A stretch of DNA of 64,000 bases from Streptomyces spiralis (lineage in GTDB: Bacteria > Actinomycetota > Actinomycetes > Streptomycetales > Streptomycetaceae), in assembly GCF_014654675.1 (NCBI RefSeq), contig NZ_BNBC01000011.1, positions 20,053 to 84,052 on the forward strand, read 5' to 3'. Numbering within the stretch: position 1 is the first letter of the stretch; the number at the start of each line of letters is the position of its first letter. Position numbers and translations under genes: made by a program. This document shows, one piece after another, positions 1 to 11,460 of this stretch. Below the pieces are notes generated by a model that made no database searches, had not been told where the DNA came from, and saw nothing but the letters and a program-made list of their open reading frames with translations.

Positions 1-1706
<1,706 letters not shown>

Positions 1707-2588
1707 TCAGCCCTTGATACCGGTCTGCGCGATCCCCTGCACCAGCCAGCGCTGGAGGAAGAGGAAGACGAACAGCAGGGGCAGGATGGAAATGGCGGTG
1801 GCCATGAAGATCAGGTGGTAGTTGACCGTCTGGTTCGTCATGTACGAGGACAGTGCGACCTGGACGGTCCAGGCGCTGGGGTCCTGGCCGATGACCAGTG
1901 GCCACAGGAACGAGTTCCAGCCGTTGATGAAGGTGATGGTGGCGATGGCCGCGAAGAAGTTCAGCGAGTTCGGGACGACGACGCGCCAGTAGGCGCCCCA
2001 GTAGCCGAGACCGTCCACCCGTGCGGCCTCCTCGAGCTCCTTCGGGAACCCCAGGAAGTACTGCCGGAACAGGAAGCAGGTGAAGCCGGTGAACAGGCCC
2101 GGGATGATCAGGCCCCGGTAGCTGTCCACCCAGCCGAGGGACGACACCAGCACGAAGCTGGGAACGAAGGTGACGGCGGTCGGGACCATCAGGGTGAACA
2201 GGACGCCGTAGAAGACCTTGTTGGCGTGCCGGTACGGGATGCGGGCCAGGCCGTAGCCGGCCAGCGAGCAGACGAACAGTGTGCCGGCCGTGTGCAGCAC
2301 GGCCACGATCAGCGAGTTCACCATCGACTGGCCGAAGTCGACCGTCACGTCCCGGAACGGCTCGGTGATGTTGCCCCACTGGATGTGAGTGGGGAAGAAC
2401 TTCCAGTTCTCGCCGGTGATCTCGGGATCGGTGGAGAAGGCATTGCGGATCAGGATGTAGAAGGGGACGAGGAACAGGACGGCGGCAAGGCCCGTGGCGA
2501 GGTAGAGGCCGGAGGAGCTCATCACTCCGCCACCGCGCCTCGTGCGGCGTGGCTTCCCGGCCTCGGGCGTGGTCGTGGTCGTGGTCAC
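1707..2588 (-). CDS. sugar ABC transporter permease, MalG type
   Basis: Inner-membrane permease of a carbohydrate ABC importer (CUT1 family), 293 residues. About six hydrophobic segments are visible, and the EAA loop that contacts the ATPase reads EEAARVDGLGYWG. The GTG start at 2588 overlaps the stop of the other permease by four bases (GTGA), so translation is probably coupled. The N-terminus before the first membrane segment is rich in Thr, Pro and Arg. No ATPase gene is present, as usual for Streptomyces CUT1 systems, which commonly share one MsiK-like ATPase encoded elsewhere. Confidence 0.93.
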   Translation of the reverse strand: MTTTTTTPEAGKPRRTRRGGGVMSSSGLYLATGLAAVLFLVPFYILIRNAFSTDPEITGENWKFFPTHIQWGNITEPFRDVTVDFGQSMVNSLIVAVLHTAGTLFVCSLAGYGLARIPYRHANKVFYGVLFTLMVPTAVTFVPSFVLVSSLGWVDSYRGLIIPGLFTGFTCFLFRQYFLGFPKELEEAARVDGLGYWGAYWRVVVPNSLNFFAAIATITFINGWNSFLWPLVIGQDPSAWTVQVALSSYMTNQTVNYHLIFMATAISILPLLFVFLFLQRWLVQGIAQTGIKG

Positions 2589-3550
2589 TTGGAGTCCTCG
2601 CCCCTTCCGAAGCCCATGATCCGGCCCTGGAACAGGGTGACGAGGCAGATCAGGAGCGTGAGGATCACGGCGCCGGCGCTGCCCTTGCCGTAGTTCTGGT
2701 CCTGTCCGAGGGCGGTGTAGTAGAGCTCGACGAGGGGCGGACGTCCCCAGGTCGTCTTGGACAGCAGATTGAAGAACTCGTCGAAGGCCTGGTAGGCGGC
2801 CACGATCAGCAGCAGGATCACGGCCGTCGAAGTGGCACGCAGCTGCGGCAGCGTGATGTACCAGAAGGTCTGCAGGCCGCGCCTGGCGCCGTCGATGGCG
2901 GCGGCCTCGTACAGCTCCCGTGGGATGTTCTGCAACGCGGCCAGGAAAAGGATCATGTAGAAACCGGACTGCAGCCACAGGCGGGCGGTGACGATGACCA
3001 GCCAGTACCACGGCGGGCTGGGGTCGGCGAGCCAGGCGGTGTTGTCCACACCGAACAGACCGAGGACGGTGTTCGCCAGACCGAAGCGCACCCCGTTGAA
3101 GATCGACATCTTCCAGATCAGCGAGGCGGCGACGTAACTGCATGCCGTCGGCAGGAAGAACACCGACCGGAAGAAGGCCCGCATGAACCTCAGCCGGTTC
3201 ACCAGCAGCGCCAGGCCCAGTGAGAGCGCCCATGTCGTGGGCACGATGAACAGGGCGAAGACGGTGAAGGTGACGAGCGAGCCGGTGAAGTTGCTGTCCG
3301 TCAGGATCTCCCGGTAGTTGCCCAGGCCGACGAAGTCGCTGGGCGTGACCGTGAACCGGGCCTCGAAGAAGCTGAGGTAGACGCTCCAGCCGATGGGAAC
3401 GTAGACGAAGACGATCAGCCCGATGAGGAACGGGCTGGTGAAGAGCCAGAAGTTGAAGGTGCTGCTGCCCCGCAGCCCCCGCCGCGGCCTGGCCGGGGAG
3501 GCCTCGGCCGGGGCGGGGCCCGCCAGGCCACGCGTCGTGGTCGTCGACAT
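2585..3550 (-). CDS. sugar ABC transporter permease, MalF type
   Basis: Partner permease of the CUT1 importer, 321 residues with about six membrane segments. The EAA loop reads YEAAAIDGARR. I chose the ATG at 3550 (MSTTTTRG) because it leaves 20 bases after the binding-protein stop; an in-frame ATG at 3616 would run into that gene. It lies between the binding protein and the MalG-type permease, the standard order. The Thr-rich N-terminus resembles that of its partner. Role: with its partner it forms the channel for the sugar delivered by the lipoprotein. Confidence 0.93.
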   Translation of the reverse strand: MSTTTTRGLAGPAPAEASPARPRRGLRGSSTFNFWLFTSPFLIGLIVFVYVPIGWSVYLSFFEARFTVTPSDFVGLGNYREILTDSNFTGSLVTFTVFALFIVPTTWALSLGLALLVNRLRFMRAFFRSVFFLPTACSYVAASLIWKMSIFNGVRFGLANTVLGLFGVDNTAWLADPSPPWYWLVIVTARLWLQSGFYMILFLAALQNIPRELYEAAAIDGARRGLQTFWYITLPQLRATSTAVILLLIVAAYQAFDEFFNLLSKTTWGRPPLVELYYTALGQDQNYGKGSAGAVILTLLICLVTLFQGRIMGFGRGEDSK

Positions 3551-3570
3551 GTCGTGATCCGTCCGCCGGC

Positions 3571-4836
3571 CTATCCGAAGAGCTTCTTCAGCTCGGCGTT
3601 CACCGTCTTGTCGCACTTGTCGAGGGCGGCCTCCGGGTCACCGTTCTTGCGGACGCAGTCGGCGAAGACGTTCTCCGTCGCGGTGATCATGGCCTGGGTC
3701 CAGCCGATCCGGTCGAAGTGGCCGTACTCGTCGAACAGCTTCACGCCCTCGGCCGGCAGGCCCGACTTCAGCTTGGTGGCGGACCGGGCGATGGAGGTGC
3801 GCGGCGGGATGTGGAAGCCGTAGGACAGAGCCCAGTCCTCCTGGTACTTCTTCTGGTCGATCCACAGCCACTTCACGTACTCCTTGGCCGCGTCGACGTT
3901 CGCGCTCTTGGCGTTGACGAAGACCGACCAGCCGCCGTTGTAGACGGAGGGCTTCCCGGCGGCGCCGACCTTCGGGAACGGCATGACGCCGAGGTCGTCG
4001 CCGAGGGTCTGCTGGAACTGCGGCATCGCCCACATGCCGCAGAACTGGATGGCGCACAGGCCCTGATTGAGCGCGGAGGGGTCCCAGTAGTCGGCCGGGG
4101 CGTCCAGCAGCAGGTCGCCGCTGGTGAAGAGCTTGCGCAGCTGCTTCAGGCCCTCGACGACGCCGTCCGTGTGGTAGGCGATCTTGTTGTCGTCGGTGAG
4201 GGTGTCGGCGCCGGCCGAGTAGAACAGCGGCTGGATGACGGCGTGCAGGTCGTTGCCGAGGAAGACGCCCTTGACCTTGTCGGTGGTGAGCTTGGCGGCG
4301 GCCTCGATCAGCTCGTCCAGGGTCGTGGGCGGCTCTATGTTCGCCTTCTCCAGCATCGACTTCCGGTAGAAGAAGAACTGCGGGTCGTCGATCATGCGGA
4401 TGCCGTAGATCTTGCCGTCCACCGTGTGCGAGGCGATGTCCGCCTGGTTGAAGTCGTCCTTGACCGGCTCGATGAGGTCGGTCAGGTCGGCCACCTGGCC
4501 GCTCTTGATGAGCTGGTACTGCGGGTGGAACTCGAACACGTCCGGCGCGTTCTTGGTGAGCAGGCTCGCGAAGAGCTTGCTCTCGAAGTTCGACCCGGTG
4601 ATCCACTGCGTGGTCACATGGGCGCCCTTGTAGGCGGCGGCGTACCGCTTGACCGCCTGCTCGGTCCCCGCCTCACCGTAGGCGTGGAACATCTGGGCGA
4701 GGTTCTTGCCCGACCCGCTCCCTCCGCCCCGGCCGTTGTTGCTGCCGCAGGCGGCGAGCGTGCCGGCGGCGGCCAGGCCCGCGGCGGCCCGGAGGATCGA
4801 TCGACGGTCCCAATTGCTGCTGCTCAGTGCCGGCAT
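3571..4836 (-). CDS. sugar-binding lipoprotein of ABC importer
   Basis: Extracellular solute-binding protein family 1, 421 residues, capturing the sugar for the two permeases downstream. The N-terminus has a twin-arginine pair (RR at 11-12), a hydrophobic stretch and a lipobox ending LAAC, so C30 is the likely lipidated cysteine. A Gly/Ser-rich linker follows. The mature part has the family pattern, including FEFHPQYQ and QFCGMWAMPQF. First gene of the operon after a 231-base gap that carries repeated CTTCGGC motifs. Likely controlled by the ROK protein encoded just upstream (inference). Confidence 0.93.
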   Translation of the reverse strand: MPALSSSNWDRRSILRAAAGLAAAGTLAACGSNNGRGGGSGSGKNLAQMFHAYGEAGTEQAVKRYAAAYKGAHVTTQWITGSNFESKLFASLLTKNAPDVFEFHPQYQLIKSGQVADLTDLIEPVKDDFNQADIASHTVDGKIYGIRMIDDPQFFFYRKSMLEKANIEPPTTLDELIEAAAKLTTDKVKGVFLGNDLHAVIQPLFYSAGADTLTDDNKIAYHTDGVVEGLKQLRKLFTSGDLLLDAPADYWDPSALNQGLCAIQFCGMWAMPQFQQTLGDDLGVMPFPKVGAAGKPSVYNGGWSVFVNAKSANVDAAKEYVKWLWIDQKKYQEDWALSYGFHIPPRTSIARSATKLKSGLPAEGVKLFDEYGHFDRIGWTQAMITATENVFADCVRKNGDPEAALDKCDKTVNAELKKLFG

Positions 4837-4884
4837 GCTGACGTCCTTGTCTCGATTGCGGCTGCGGTGTGGCGGGACGTTATT

Positions 4885-4903
4885 CTTCGGCTAAGCCTTC
4901 GGC
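4885..4903 (-). promoter_or_regulatory. possible ROK operator: paired CTTCGGC repeats
   Basis: Two copies of CTTCGGC (minus strand GCCGAAG) begin 12 bases apart, about one helical turn, 49 bases before the binding-protein start. They sit in the gap between the ROK regulator and the operon. This spacing would suit a dimeric repressor on one DNA face. The assignment rests on position and repetition only. Confidence 0.35.
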
Positions 4904-5067
4904 AAGGGGTTGGACGAAGTCTGTTCGAAGCGTTGCGGACGGTTCGTGATACCGAACGCGCCCAGGGCACACGAGAGTCGAGGGCCGCCGGGTCAGGGTG
5001 TCCGGCGGCGGGGGAGGGGTGGCTGCCCGGCCGCGGGGGAGGGGGTGCTGCGGCCCGGCGGTACCCG

Positions 5068-6330
5068 TCAGGAAGGTGGCGCGGTACGGCTCCTGGCGGA
5101 GCCGGCGTTGCGCTTGTGGTTCCTCTGGCCGACCGACTGCAACGCGCCCTCGAGCGCGAACGTGGCCGCGCCCAGGCACACGGGGTCGGTGGGGATCGGC
5201 GAGAGGACGATCTCGGTGGCGGCGTACGGCCGCTTCAGCGCGTGCTGGGCGACGGTCTCGCGCACCTCGTGCAGCAGCGGCTCGCCGAGCGTGGCCGCGA
5301 CCCAGCTGCTGAGCACGACCACCTCGGGGTTGAGGAGGTTCACCAGGTCGGCGATGGCCGCGCCGAGGTAACGGGCGGTGTCGCGGACGACCTTGACGGC
5401 CACCGGGTCGTCGGCGGCGACACCCCGGGCCAGCGCGTCGATGGTGGCCGTCTGGTCCCCGGGGTGCAGCAGCGGGCTCCGCGGGCTCAGTTCGCGCAGG
5501 TTCAGCATGATGCCGGGGGCGCCGACGTACGTCTCCACACACCCGTGGTTGCCGCAGTGGCACAACCGGCCGTCGAGCACGAGCGTGGTGTGGCCCCACT
5601 CGCCGGCGCTGTTGCTGACGCCCCGGTGCAGTCCGCCGCCCAGCGCCAGCCCGGCGCCCACGCCGGTGCCGAGGTTGACCACCACCGCGTCCCCCCGCCC
5701 CCGCGCGGCCCCGAACCACAGCTCGGCGACCGCGCAGGCGCGCAGCGGGTTGTCCAGGTAGAGCGGATGGGCGATGTGCTCGGCGAGCAGGTCGAGGAGC
5801 GGTACGTCGTGCCAGTCCCAGTTGGGCGCGTACTCGGCGATGCCGGTGTCGCGGTCCACCTGGCCCGGCACGCTCACGCCGACACCCAGTACCCGGGCGC
5901 CCTCCACCCCGGCCTGCGCCACCACCGAGCCGACGGCGGCGGCGACATGGCCGACCACCTGCTCGGGGCGGCTCTCGCCGGGCCGCATGTCCTCGTCGGC
6001 GCGGGCCAGGACGTTCAGCGCCAGGTCGAACAGCTCGACCCTGACATACGTCTCCGCGATGTCCACGCCGATCAGCGCGCCGCCCGCGGAATCGACGGCC
6101 ACCAGGCCGCGCGGCCGGCCGCCCGCCGAGTCCTCGAACCCCACCTCGGTGATCATGCGCAGGTCCAGCAGCTCGCCGACGAGCGTGGCGACCGTGGCGA
6201 GGCTGAGCCCGGTGGCGGCCGCCAGTTCCTGGCGGGACGTGGGCGACCGGGCGATGATCTGGCGCAGCACCTCGTAGCGGTTCGCGGTGCGAATGTCCCG
6301 TGACGTGCGCTTCACTGCGTCTGCCCCCAT
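5068..6330 (-). CDS. ROK-family transcriptional regulator
   Basis: 420-residue repressor of the ROK family. The N-terminal winged helix (roughly residues 10-70, with SRQELAAATGLSLATVATLV) is followed by a sugar-kinase-like domain. The ROK zinc signature CHCGNHGCVE is present. The phosphate-binding loop reads GVDIAETYV instead of the kinase DxGGT pattern, which fits a regulator rather than an active sugar kinase. It lies directly upstream of the sugar ABC/GH2 operon on the same strand, so it probably senses that sugar. The Ser/Arg-rich C-terminal tail looks disordered. Confidence 0.9.
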   Translation of the reverse strand: MGADAVKRTSRDIRTANRYEVLRQIIARSPTSRQELAAATGLSLATVATLVGELLDLRMITEVGFEDSAGGRPRGLVAVDSAGGALIGVDIAETYVRVELFDLALNVLARADEDMRPGESRPEQVVGHVAAAVGSVVAQAGVEGARVLGVGVSVPGQVDRDTGIAEYAPNWDWHDVPLLDLLAEHIAHPLYLDNPLRACAVAELWFGAARGRGDAVVVNLGTGVGAGLALGGGLHRGVSNSAGEWGHTTLVLDGRLCHCGNHGCVETYVGAPGIMLNLRELSPRSPLLHPGDQTATIDALARGVAADDPVAVKVVRDTARYLGAAIADLVNLLNPEVVVLSSWVAATLGEPLLHEVRETVAQHALKRPYAATEIVLSPIPTDPVCLGAATFALEGALQSVGQRNHKRNAGSARSRTAPPS

Positions 6331-6434
6331 CTCCTCGCCGAGACCGTCGCAAGGCTATGGCCTGCGGCGGCCGTTCGACAAGGGCTTAGGAAAGGGGCTG
6401 TAGAAAGCCTCAGGCCCGCCGCGGAGGTTCTTCG

Positions 6435-7772
<1,338 letters not shown>

Positions 7773-7845
7773 TTATTTTGTCAAGCCACCATACTAATTC
7801 CTTGGCCCCCGTACCCGTCCTCCTCCCCTGGGGAACCGGGCCGCC

Positions 7846-7903
7846 GACAGGCGTGGAGGGGACCCGGCACCGCCGACAGGCGTGGAGGGGACCCGGCACC
7901 GCC
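7846..7903. repeat. 29-bp perfect tandem repeat, two copies
   Basis: A 29-base unit beginning GACAGGCGTGGAGGGGACCC occurs twice head to tail (7846-7874 and 7875-7903) between the divergent aldO and radical SAM genes. It lies about 60 bases before the radical SAM start and could affect its leader or promoter. The purpose is unknown. Confidence 0.85.
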
Positions 7904-7964
7904 GCCCCGCGGGCGGGGGCATACCGTGAGGAGTCGTACGCACCGAGCCAGGAGGAGAGACGGG

Positions 7965-9332
7965 ATGGGCAGCCGTACCGCGCTGGTCGAGGATCTGATG
8001 GAGCGCTTTCCGCATGTGCCGCGGGAGGCCGTCTTCAAGGAGGACCTGCTGCGGGGCGGGGTGGCCTTCGACCCCTCCGCGCTGAGCGACAACGAGAGCG
8101 GCGAGGTCAAGCCGAAGTCGTACTTCATCTTCTCCTTCGACCACGGCACCCTGCCCGAGCTGGGCGAGGCCGCGCTCAGGCGCCCGCCGGAGGAGATCAT
8201 CCTCACCGGCGGGCCGTACGACCTGCGGCGCACCGTCGTCTCCGTTCGGGTGAATCCCGCCTCGCCCTACCGCGTGGCCGCCGACGACGAGGGCCTGCTC
8301 GGGCTCTACCTCGACGGCCGGCGCATCGCCGACGTCGGGGTGCCGCCCATGCCGGAGTACTACCGGCACACCCTCGCCAACGGGAAGTCCGTCATGGAGG
8401 TGGCCCCCACCATCCAGTGGGGCTACCTGATCTACCTGACCGTCTTCCGGGTCTGCCAGTACTTCGGTGCCAAGGAGGAGTGCCAGTACTGCGACATCAA
8501 CCACAACTGGCGCCAGCACAAGGCCGCCGGCCGGCCCTACACGGGCGTGAAGGACGTCGAGGAGGTCCTCGAAGCCCTGGAGATCATCGACCGGTACGAC
8601 ACCCAGAAGGCGTCCACCGCGTACACGCTGACCGGCGGCGCGATCACGTCCAAGGTGGCGGGCCGCGACGAGGCCGACTTCTACGGCCACTACGCCAAGG
8701 CCATCGAGGAGCGCTTCCCCGGCCGCTGGATCGGCAAGGTCGTCGCCCAGGCGCTGCCCAAGGACGACGTGCAGCGGTTCAAGGACTACGGCGTGCAGAT
8801 CTACCACCCCAACTTCGAGGTGTGGGACCGGCGCCTGTTCGAGCTGTACTGCCCCGGCAAGGAGCGCTACGTCGGCCGTGACGAGTGGCACCGCCGCATC
8901 CTGGACTCCGCGGACGTCTTCGGCGCGCGCAACGTGATCCCCAACTTCGTCGCGGGCGTGGAGATGGCCGAGCCGTTCGGCTTCACCACCGTCGACGAGG
9001 CCATCGCCTCCACCACCGAGGGCCTGCGCTTCTTCATGTCGCACGGCATCACGCCCCGCTTCACCACCTGGTGCCCGGAGCCCACCACCCCGCTCGGCAA
9101 GGCCAACCCGCAGGGCGCGCCGCTGGAGTACCACATCCGGCTGCTGGAGGCCTACCGCGCCACCATGGACGACTTCGGCCTCTCCTCGCCCCCCGGCTAC
9201 GGCCCGCCCGGCCCCGGCCGCGCCGTCTTCTCGGTCAGCTCCTTCATGGACAGCCTGCCTGCGGACGACGCGGCGGACGAGGTGGCGGACGACACGGCGC
9301 GCGAGAAGGAGACGGCGCCGGAAGGCGCGTAG
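7965..9332 (+). CDS. radical SAM protein with CX8CX2C cluster motif
   Basis: 455-residue protein that I read as a radical SAM enzyme of unknown reaction. The likely iron-sulfur ligands are C164, C173 and C176 (VCQYFGAKEECQYCDIN), giving CX8CX2C instead of the usual CX3CX2C. YTLTGGAIT further on resembles the SAM-binding glycine motif. A barrel-like stretch follows, with QIYHPNFEVWD and PNFVAGVEM and a late Cys in TTWCPEPTTPLG. The N-terminal 150 residues match no domain I know. The acidic tail looks disordered. AGGAGGAG lies eight bases before ATG 7965. It appears to be a single-gene unit, and no peptide precursor is visible nearby. Confidence 0.82.
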   Translation: MGSRTALVEDLMERFPHVPREAVFKEDLLRGGVAFDPSALSDNESGEVKPKSYFIFSFDHGTLPELGEAALRRPPEEIILTGGPYDLRRTVVSVRVNPASPYRVAADDEGLLGLYLDGRRIADVGVPPMPEYYRHTLANGKSVMEVAPTIQWGYLIYLTVFRVCQYFGAKEECQYCDINHNWRQHKAAGRPYTGVKDVEEVLEALEIIDRYDTQKASTAYTLTGGAITSKVAGRDEADFYGHYAKAIEERFPGRWIGKVVAQALPKDDVQRFKDYGVQIYHPNFEVWDRRLFELYCPGKERYVGRDEWHRRILDSADVFGARNVIPNFVAGVEMAEPFGFTTVDEAIASTTEGLRFFMSHGITPRFTTWCPEPTTPLGKANPQGAPLEYHIRLLEAYRATMDDFGLSSPPGYGPPGPGRAVFSVSSFMDSLPADDAADEVADDTAREKETAPEGA

Positions 9333-9495
9333 GAAGGCGAGGGACGGCGCGTAGGAAAGGACGGGACAGCTCGGGAAGGGGACGGCGGCGGGCCGGGCGC
9401 CGGTGCGGGTTTCCGGGCACCGTGAGCCGGATGCGGCGCCGATCCGTATCACGGACATGACGGAGCGGAGCCGGGGGCGGCGGCGCGTGTCACGG

Positions 9496-9535
9496 CATCG
9501 GAATATGCGGCTCGTCATCGGAATACGCGGCTTGT
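9496..9535. repeat. 20-bp tandem direct repeat
   Basis: CATCGGAATATGCGGCTCGT is followed immediately by a copy with two changes. The period is close to two helical turns. It lies about 190 bases before the sigma-like gene and might bind a regulator; this is inference. Confidence 0.75.
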
Positions 9536-9617
9536 CAGCCGTGTCGGGACGTGCGAAGCTCGGGCCCTGCCGCTAGGCCGCACCCCAACTCCGCTGTGAA
9601 CTAGGGTCTTTCGTTTG

Positions 9618-9638
9618 GATCAGGCCGGATCAGGGAGC
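9618..9638. repeat. dispersed GATCAGGCCGGATCAG element, copy 1
   Basis: This 21-base sequence recurs exactly at 63902-63922. It follows GGGTCTTTCGTTTG and precedes the sigma-like gene. Such short intergenic families are common in Streptomyces genomes; their function is unclear. Confidence 0.75.
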
Positions 9639-9719
9639 GGTGCCAGGGCCCGCGAGCCCGGCATGATCCGAACGAGGGGCCCTAGGTCAGTCGACCTCGC
9701 CCGTGGACGCAGGAGACCC

Positions 9720-11261
9720 ATGCCCGAGCAGCCGAGCCCCAAGGACGCCACCGAGGCAGCGCTGTGGGCCGAGTGCTGGGACGCCGTGCTCTCCTACGCC
9801 GACCTGTGCACGGCCGGCGCCTCCGCGGCCCACGAACTGGCCGCGGAGGCGTTCGCGCTCGGCCTGCGCGAGGTGCGCGCCGCCGACGCCGGGGCGTCCC
9901 GCGGTCGCCGTACGCCCCGGCTGCCCGCGATCCCGCTGATGCTGACCGCGGCACGCACCACGGCCGCGGCCTGGGAGGCCGGCGGACTCGGTGACCGGCT
10001 CGACCCGGATCTGCGGCTGTGGCTCAACTCCGGCCGGGCCGCCCGCTATCCGGGCCCGCCGCCGCTCCGCCCGTTGGCGCTGCGCGGACTGCGGGACCTC
10101 CAGGAGGCGGACGCCGCGCTGCTGTGGCTGGCCGAGGTGGAGGCGCTGCCGCTGGTCGTCGTGGCCCGCCGGCTCGGGCTCGACCCGGCGACCGTCTCCG
10201 AGGAACTGGACCAGGTCCGGGCCCTGTTCCGGGACCGCTGCCGGCGCAACCACCTCGACACCCCGATGGACGCGGAGTGCCGCCGCTACGCCCGGCTGCT
10301 GGACGCCGTCACCCGCTCCACGCCCGCCGGGGAAGCACCCGAGGACCTGTCCCGGCACCTCGCGACGTGCGTGCGGTGCGCGGAGACCGCCGCCTGCCTC
10401 CGGCCGCACGGCGGCGGGCTGCCCGCCGCCCTGGCCGGCGGTGTGATCGGCTGGGGCGGCCTCGCCTACCTGGAGCGCCGCCGCCGGGCGGCCGAGGTAC
10501 GTCTCGGCCCGCCGCGCGCCGCCCCCGGCACCGAGAGCGCTGATCCGACGGAGACCGGCACGGGCCGGGCCCGGGTGGTGCGCGGCAGCCTGCTCGCGGC
10601 GGCGGTCGCGCTGTCGGCGCTGGCACTGACCGTGTCACTGATGCCGTTCGGCGACTCGGCGAGCGACTCCGCCCGTGGCGAGGGGGACGGCCGGCCGGTC
10701 GCGGACGGCGGATTCACCCTGCCCTCCGCGGACCCCTCACCGCACTCGGCCCGTGGCTCGGCCGCGGCAACCGCCCCGGCGTCCCCGTCCCGGCGGCCCT
10801 CCCCGAGCGGCACCGCGACCGGCTCCGGCCGCACCGACCCGGACCCGGACCCGGAACCCCAGGGCACCTCGTCGTCCACCCTCGGGACCGGATCCGGCGA
10901 CGGCTCCCGCCCCTCCGACACGCCCGCCCCGTCCAGAAGCGCAGCCCCGACCTGCACGGTCCGCTACGACCTGGCCGACCAGTGGAACGGCGGCTTCCAG
11001 GCCCGTGTCACCGTCACCACCACCCGGGCCCTGGACACCTGGCGGACGAGCTGGACCTTCCGCGACGGCCAGCACATCACCCAGATGTGGGACGCCACCG
11101 TCCACCAGGACGGCCCGCGCGTCACCGCCACCGCCGCCGACTACGACCGCACCGTCCCCGCGGGCGGCACCCTCTCCTTCGGCTTCATCGCCTCCTGGCA
11201 CGACCGCAACTCCGCGCCCACCGACTTCGCGCTCAACGGACGCGCCTGCACCACGACGTGA
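9720..11261 (+). CDS. sigma-like/zinc-finger membrane protein with cellulose-binding domain
   Basis: 513-residue predicted one-pass membrane protein. Residues 1-180 look like an ECF sigma factor with only the C-terminal helix-turn-helix recognisable (VVARRLGLDPATVSEELDQV). Then comes HLATCVRC, an HX3CX2C pattern like anti-sigma zinc fingers (about 213-220). A hydrophobic segment lies near 288-310. About 100 residues of Ser/Pro/Asp linker follow. The last 100 residues (about 412-512, CTVRYDLADQWNGGFQ to the final ACTTT) form a family 2 carbohydrate-binding module. The ATG at 9720 has AGGAG nearby. Topology would place the HTH inside and the cellulose module outside. It may sense cell-wall glycans or cellulose; function is inferred, not known. 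Confidence 0.8.
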   Translation: MPEQPSPKDATEAALWAECWDAVLSYADLCTAGASAAHELAAEAFALGLREVRAADAGASRGRRTPRLPAIPLMLTAARTTAAAWEAGGLGDRLDPDLRLWLNSGRAARYPGPPPLRPLALRGLRDLQEADAALLWLAEVEALPLVVVARRLGLDPATVSEELDQVRALFRDRCRRNHLDTPMDAECRRYARLLDAVTRSTPAGEAPEDLSRHLATCVRCAETAACLRPHGGGLPAALAGGVIGWGGLAYLERRRRAAEVRLGPPRAAPGTESADPTETGTGRARVVRGSLLAAAVALSALALTVSLMPFGDSASDSARGEGDGRPVADGGFTLPSADPSPHSARGSAAATAPASPSRRPSPSGTATGSGRTDPDPDPEPQGTSSSTLGTGSGDGSRPSDTPAPSRSAAPTCTVRYDLADQWNGGFQARVTVTTTRALDTWRTSWTFRDGQHITQMWDATVHQDGPRVTATAADYDRTVPAGGTLSFGFIASWHDRNSAPTDFALNGRACTTT

Positions 11262-11356
11262 CGGCACACGCCCGACCGGGGGGTGCACCGAGGAGGCAGG
11301 AACAGCCTTCTTCGGTGGCCTGTCCGGAAACGGGCACGACGTCCTCGAGGGGACGG

Positions 11357-11372
11357 GTAGGTATGTACCTAC
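11357..11372. promoter_or_regulatory. GTAGGTA-TG-TACCTAC inverted repeat before pntA
   Basis: A perfect 7-base inverted repeat with a 2-base centre lies 89 bases before the pntA start. It is less GC-rich than its surroundings. It is a good operator candidate for the pntAB unit; the binding protein is unknown. Confidence 0.5.
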
Positions 11373-11460
11373 GGCCCGTGCCCACCGGGGACAGGGCCGA
11401 TGAACGCCCGATTGACCGCGGATGCCCCGTCAAGCCTCCCCAGAGGAGAGAACACGAGAC

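Larger units (their letters stand above)
9333..9719. other. 387-base gap with short repeats
   Basis: No gene seen. It holds a 20-base tandem repeat, a dispersed GATCAG element and repeated GGCGCGTAGGAA wording just after the radical SAM stop. Confidence 0.7.

Noticed and set aside
3718..6303. 861-codon plus-strand frame opposite the binding protein and ROK genes
   Set aside because: It spans two real minus-strand genes with full family motifs and shows only Val/Arg/Gly-rich shadow sequence.
7801..7903. CRISPR-like repeat
   Set aside because: Two directly abutting copies without spacers; not an array.
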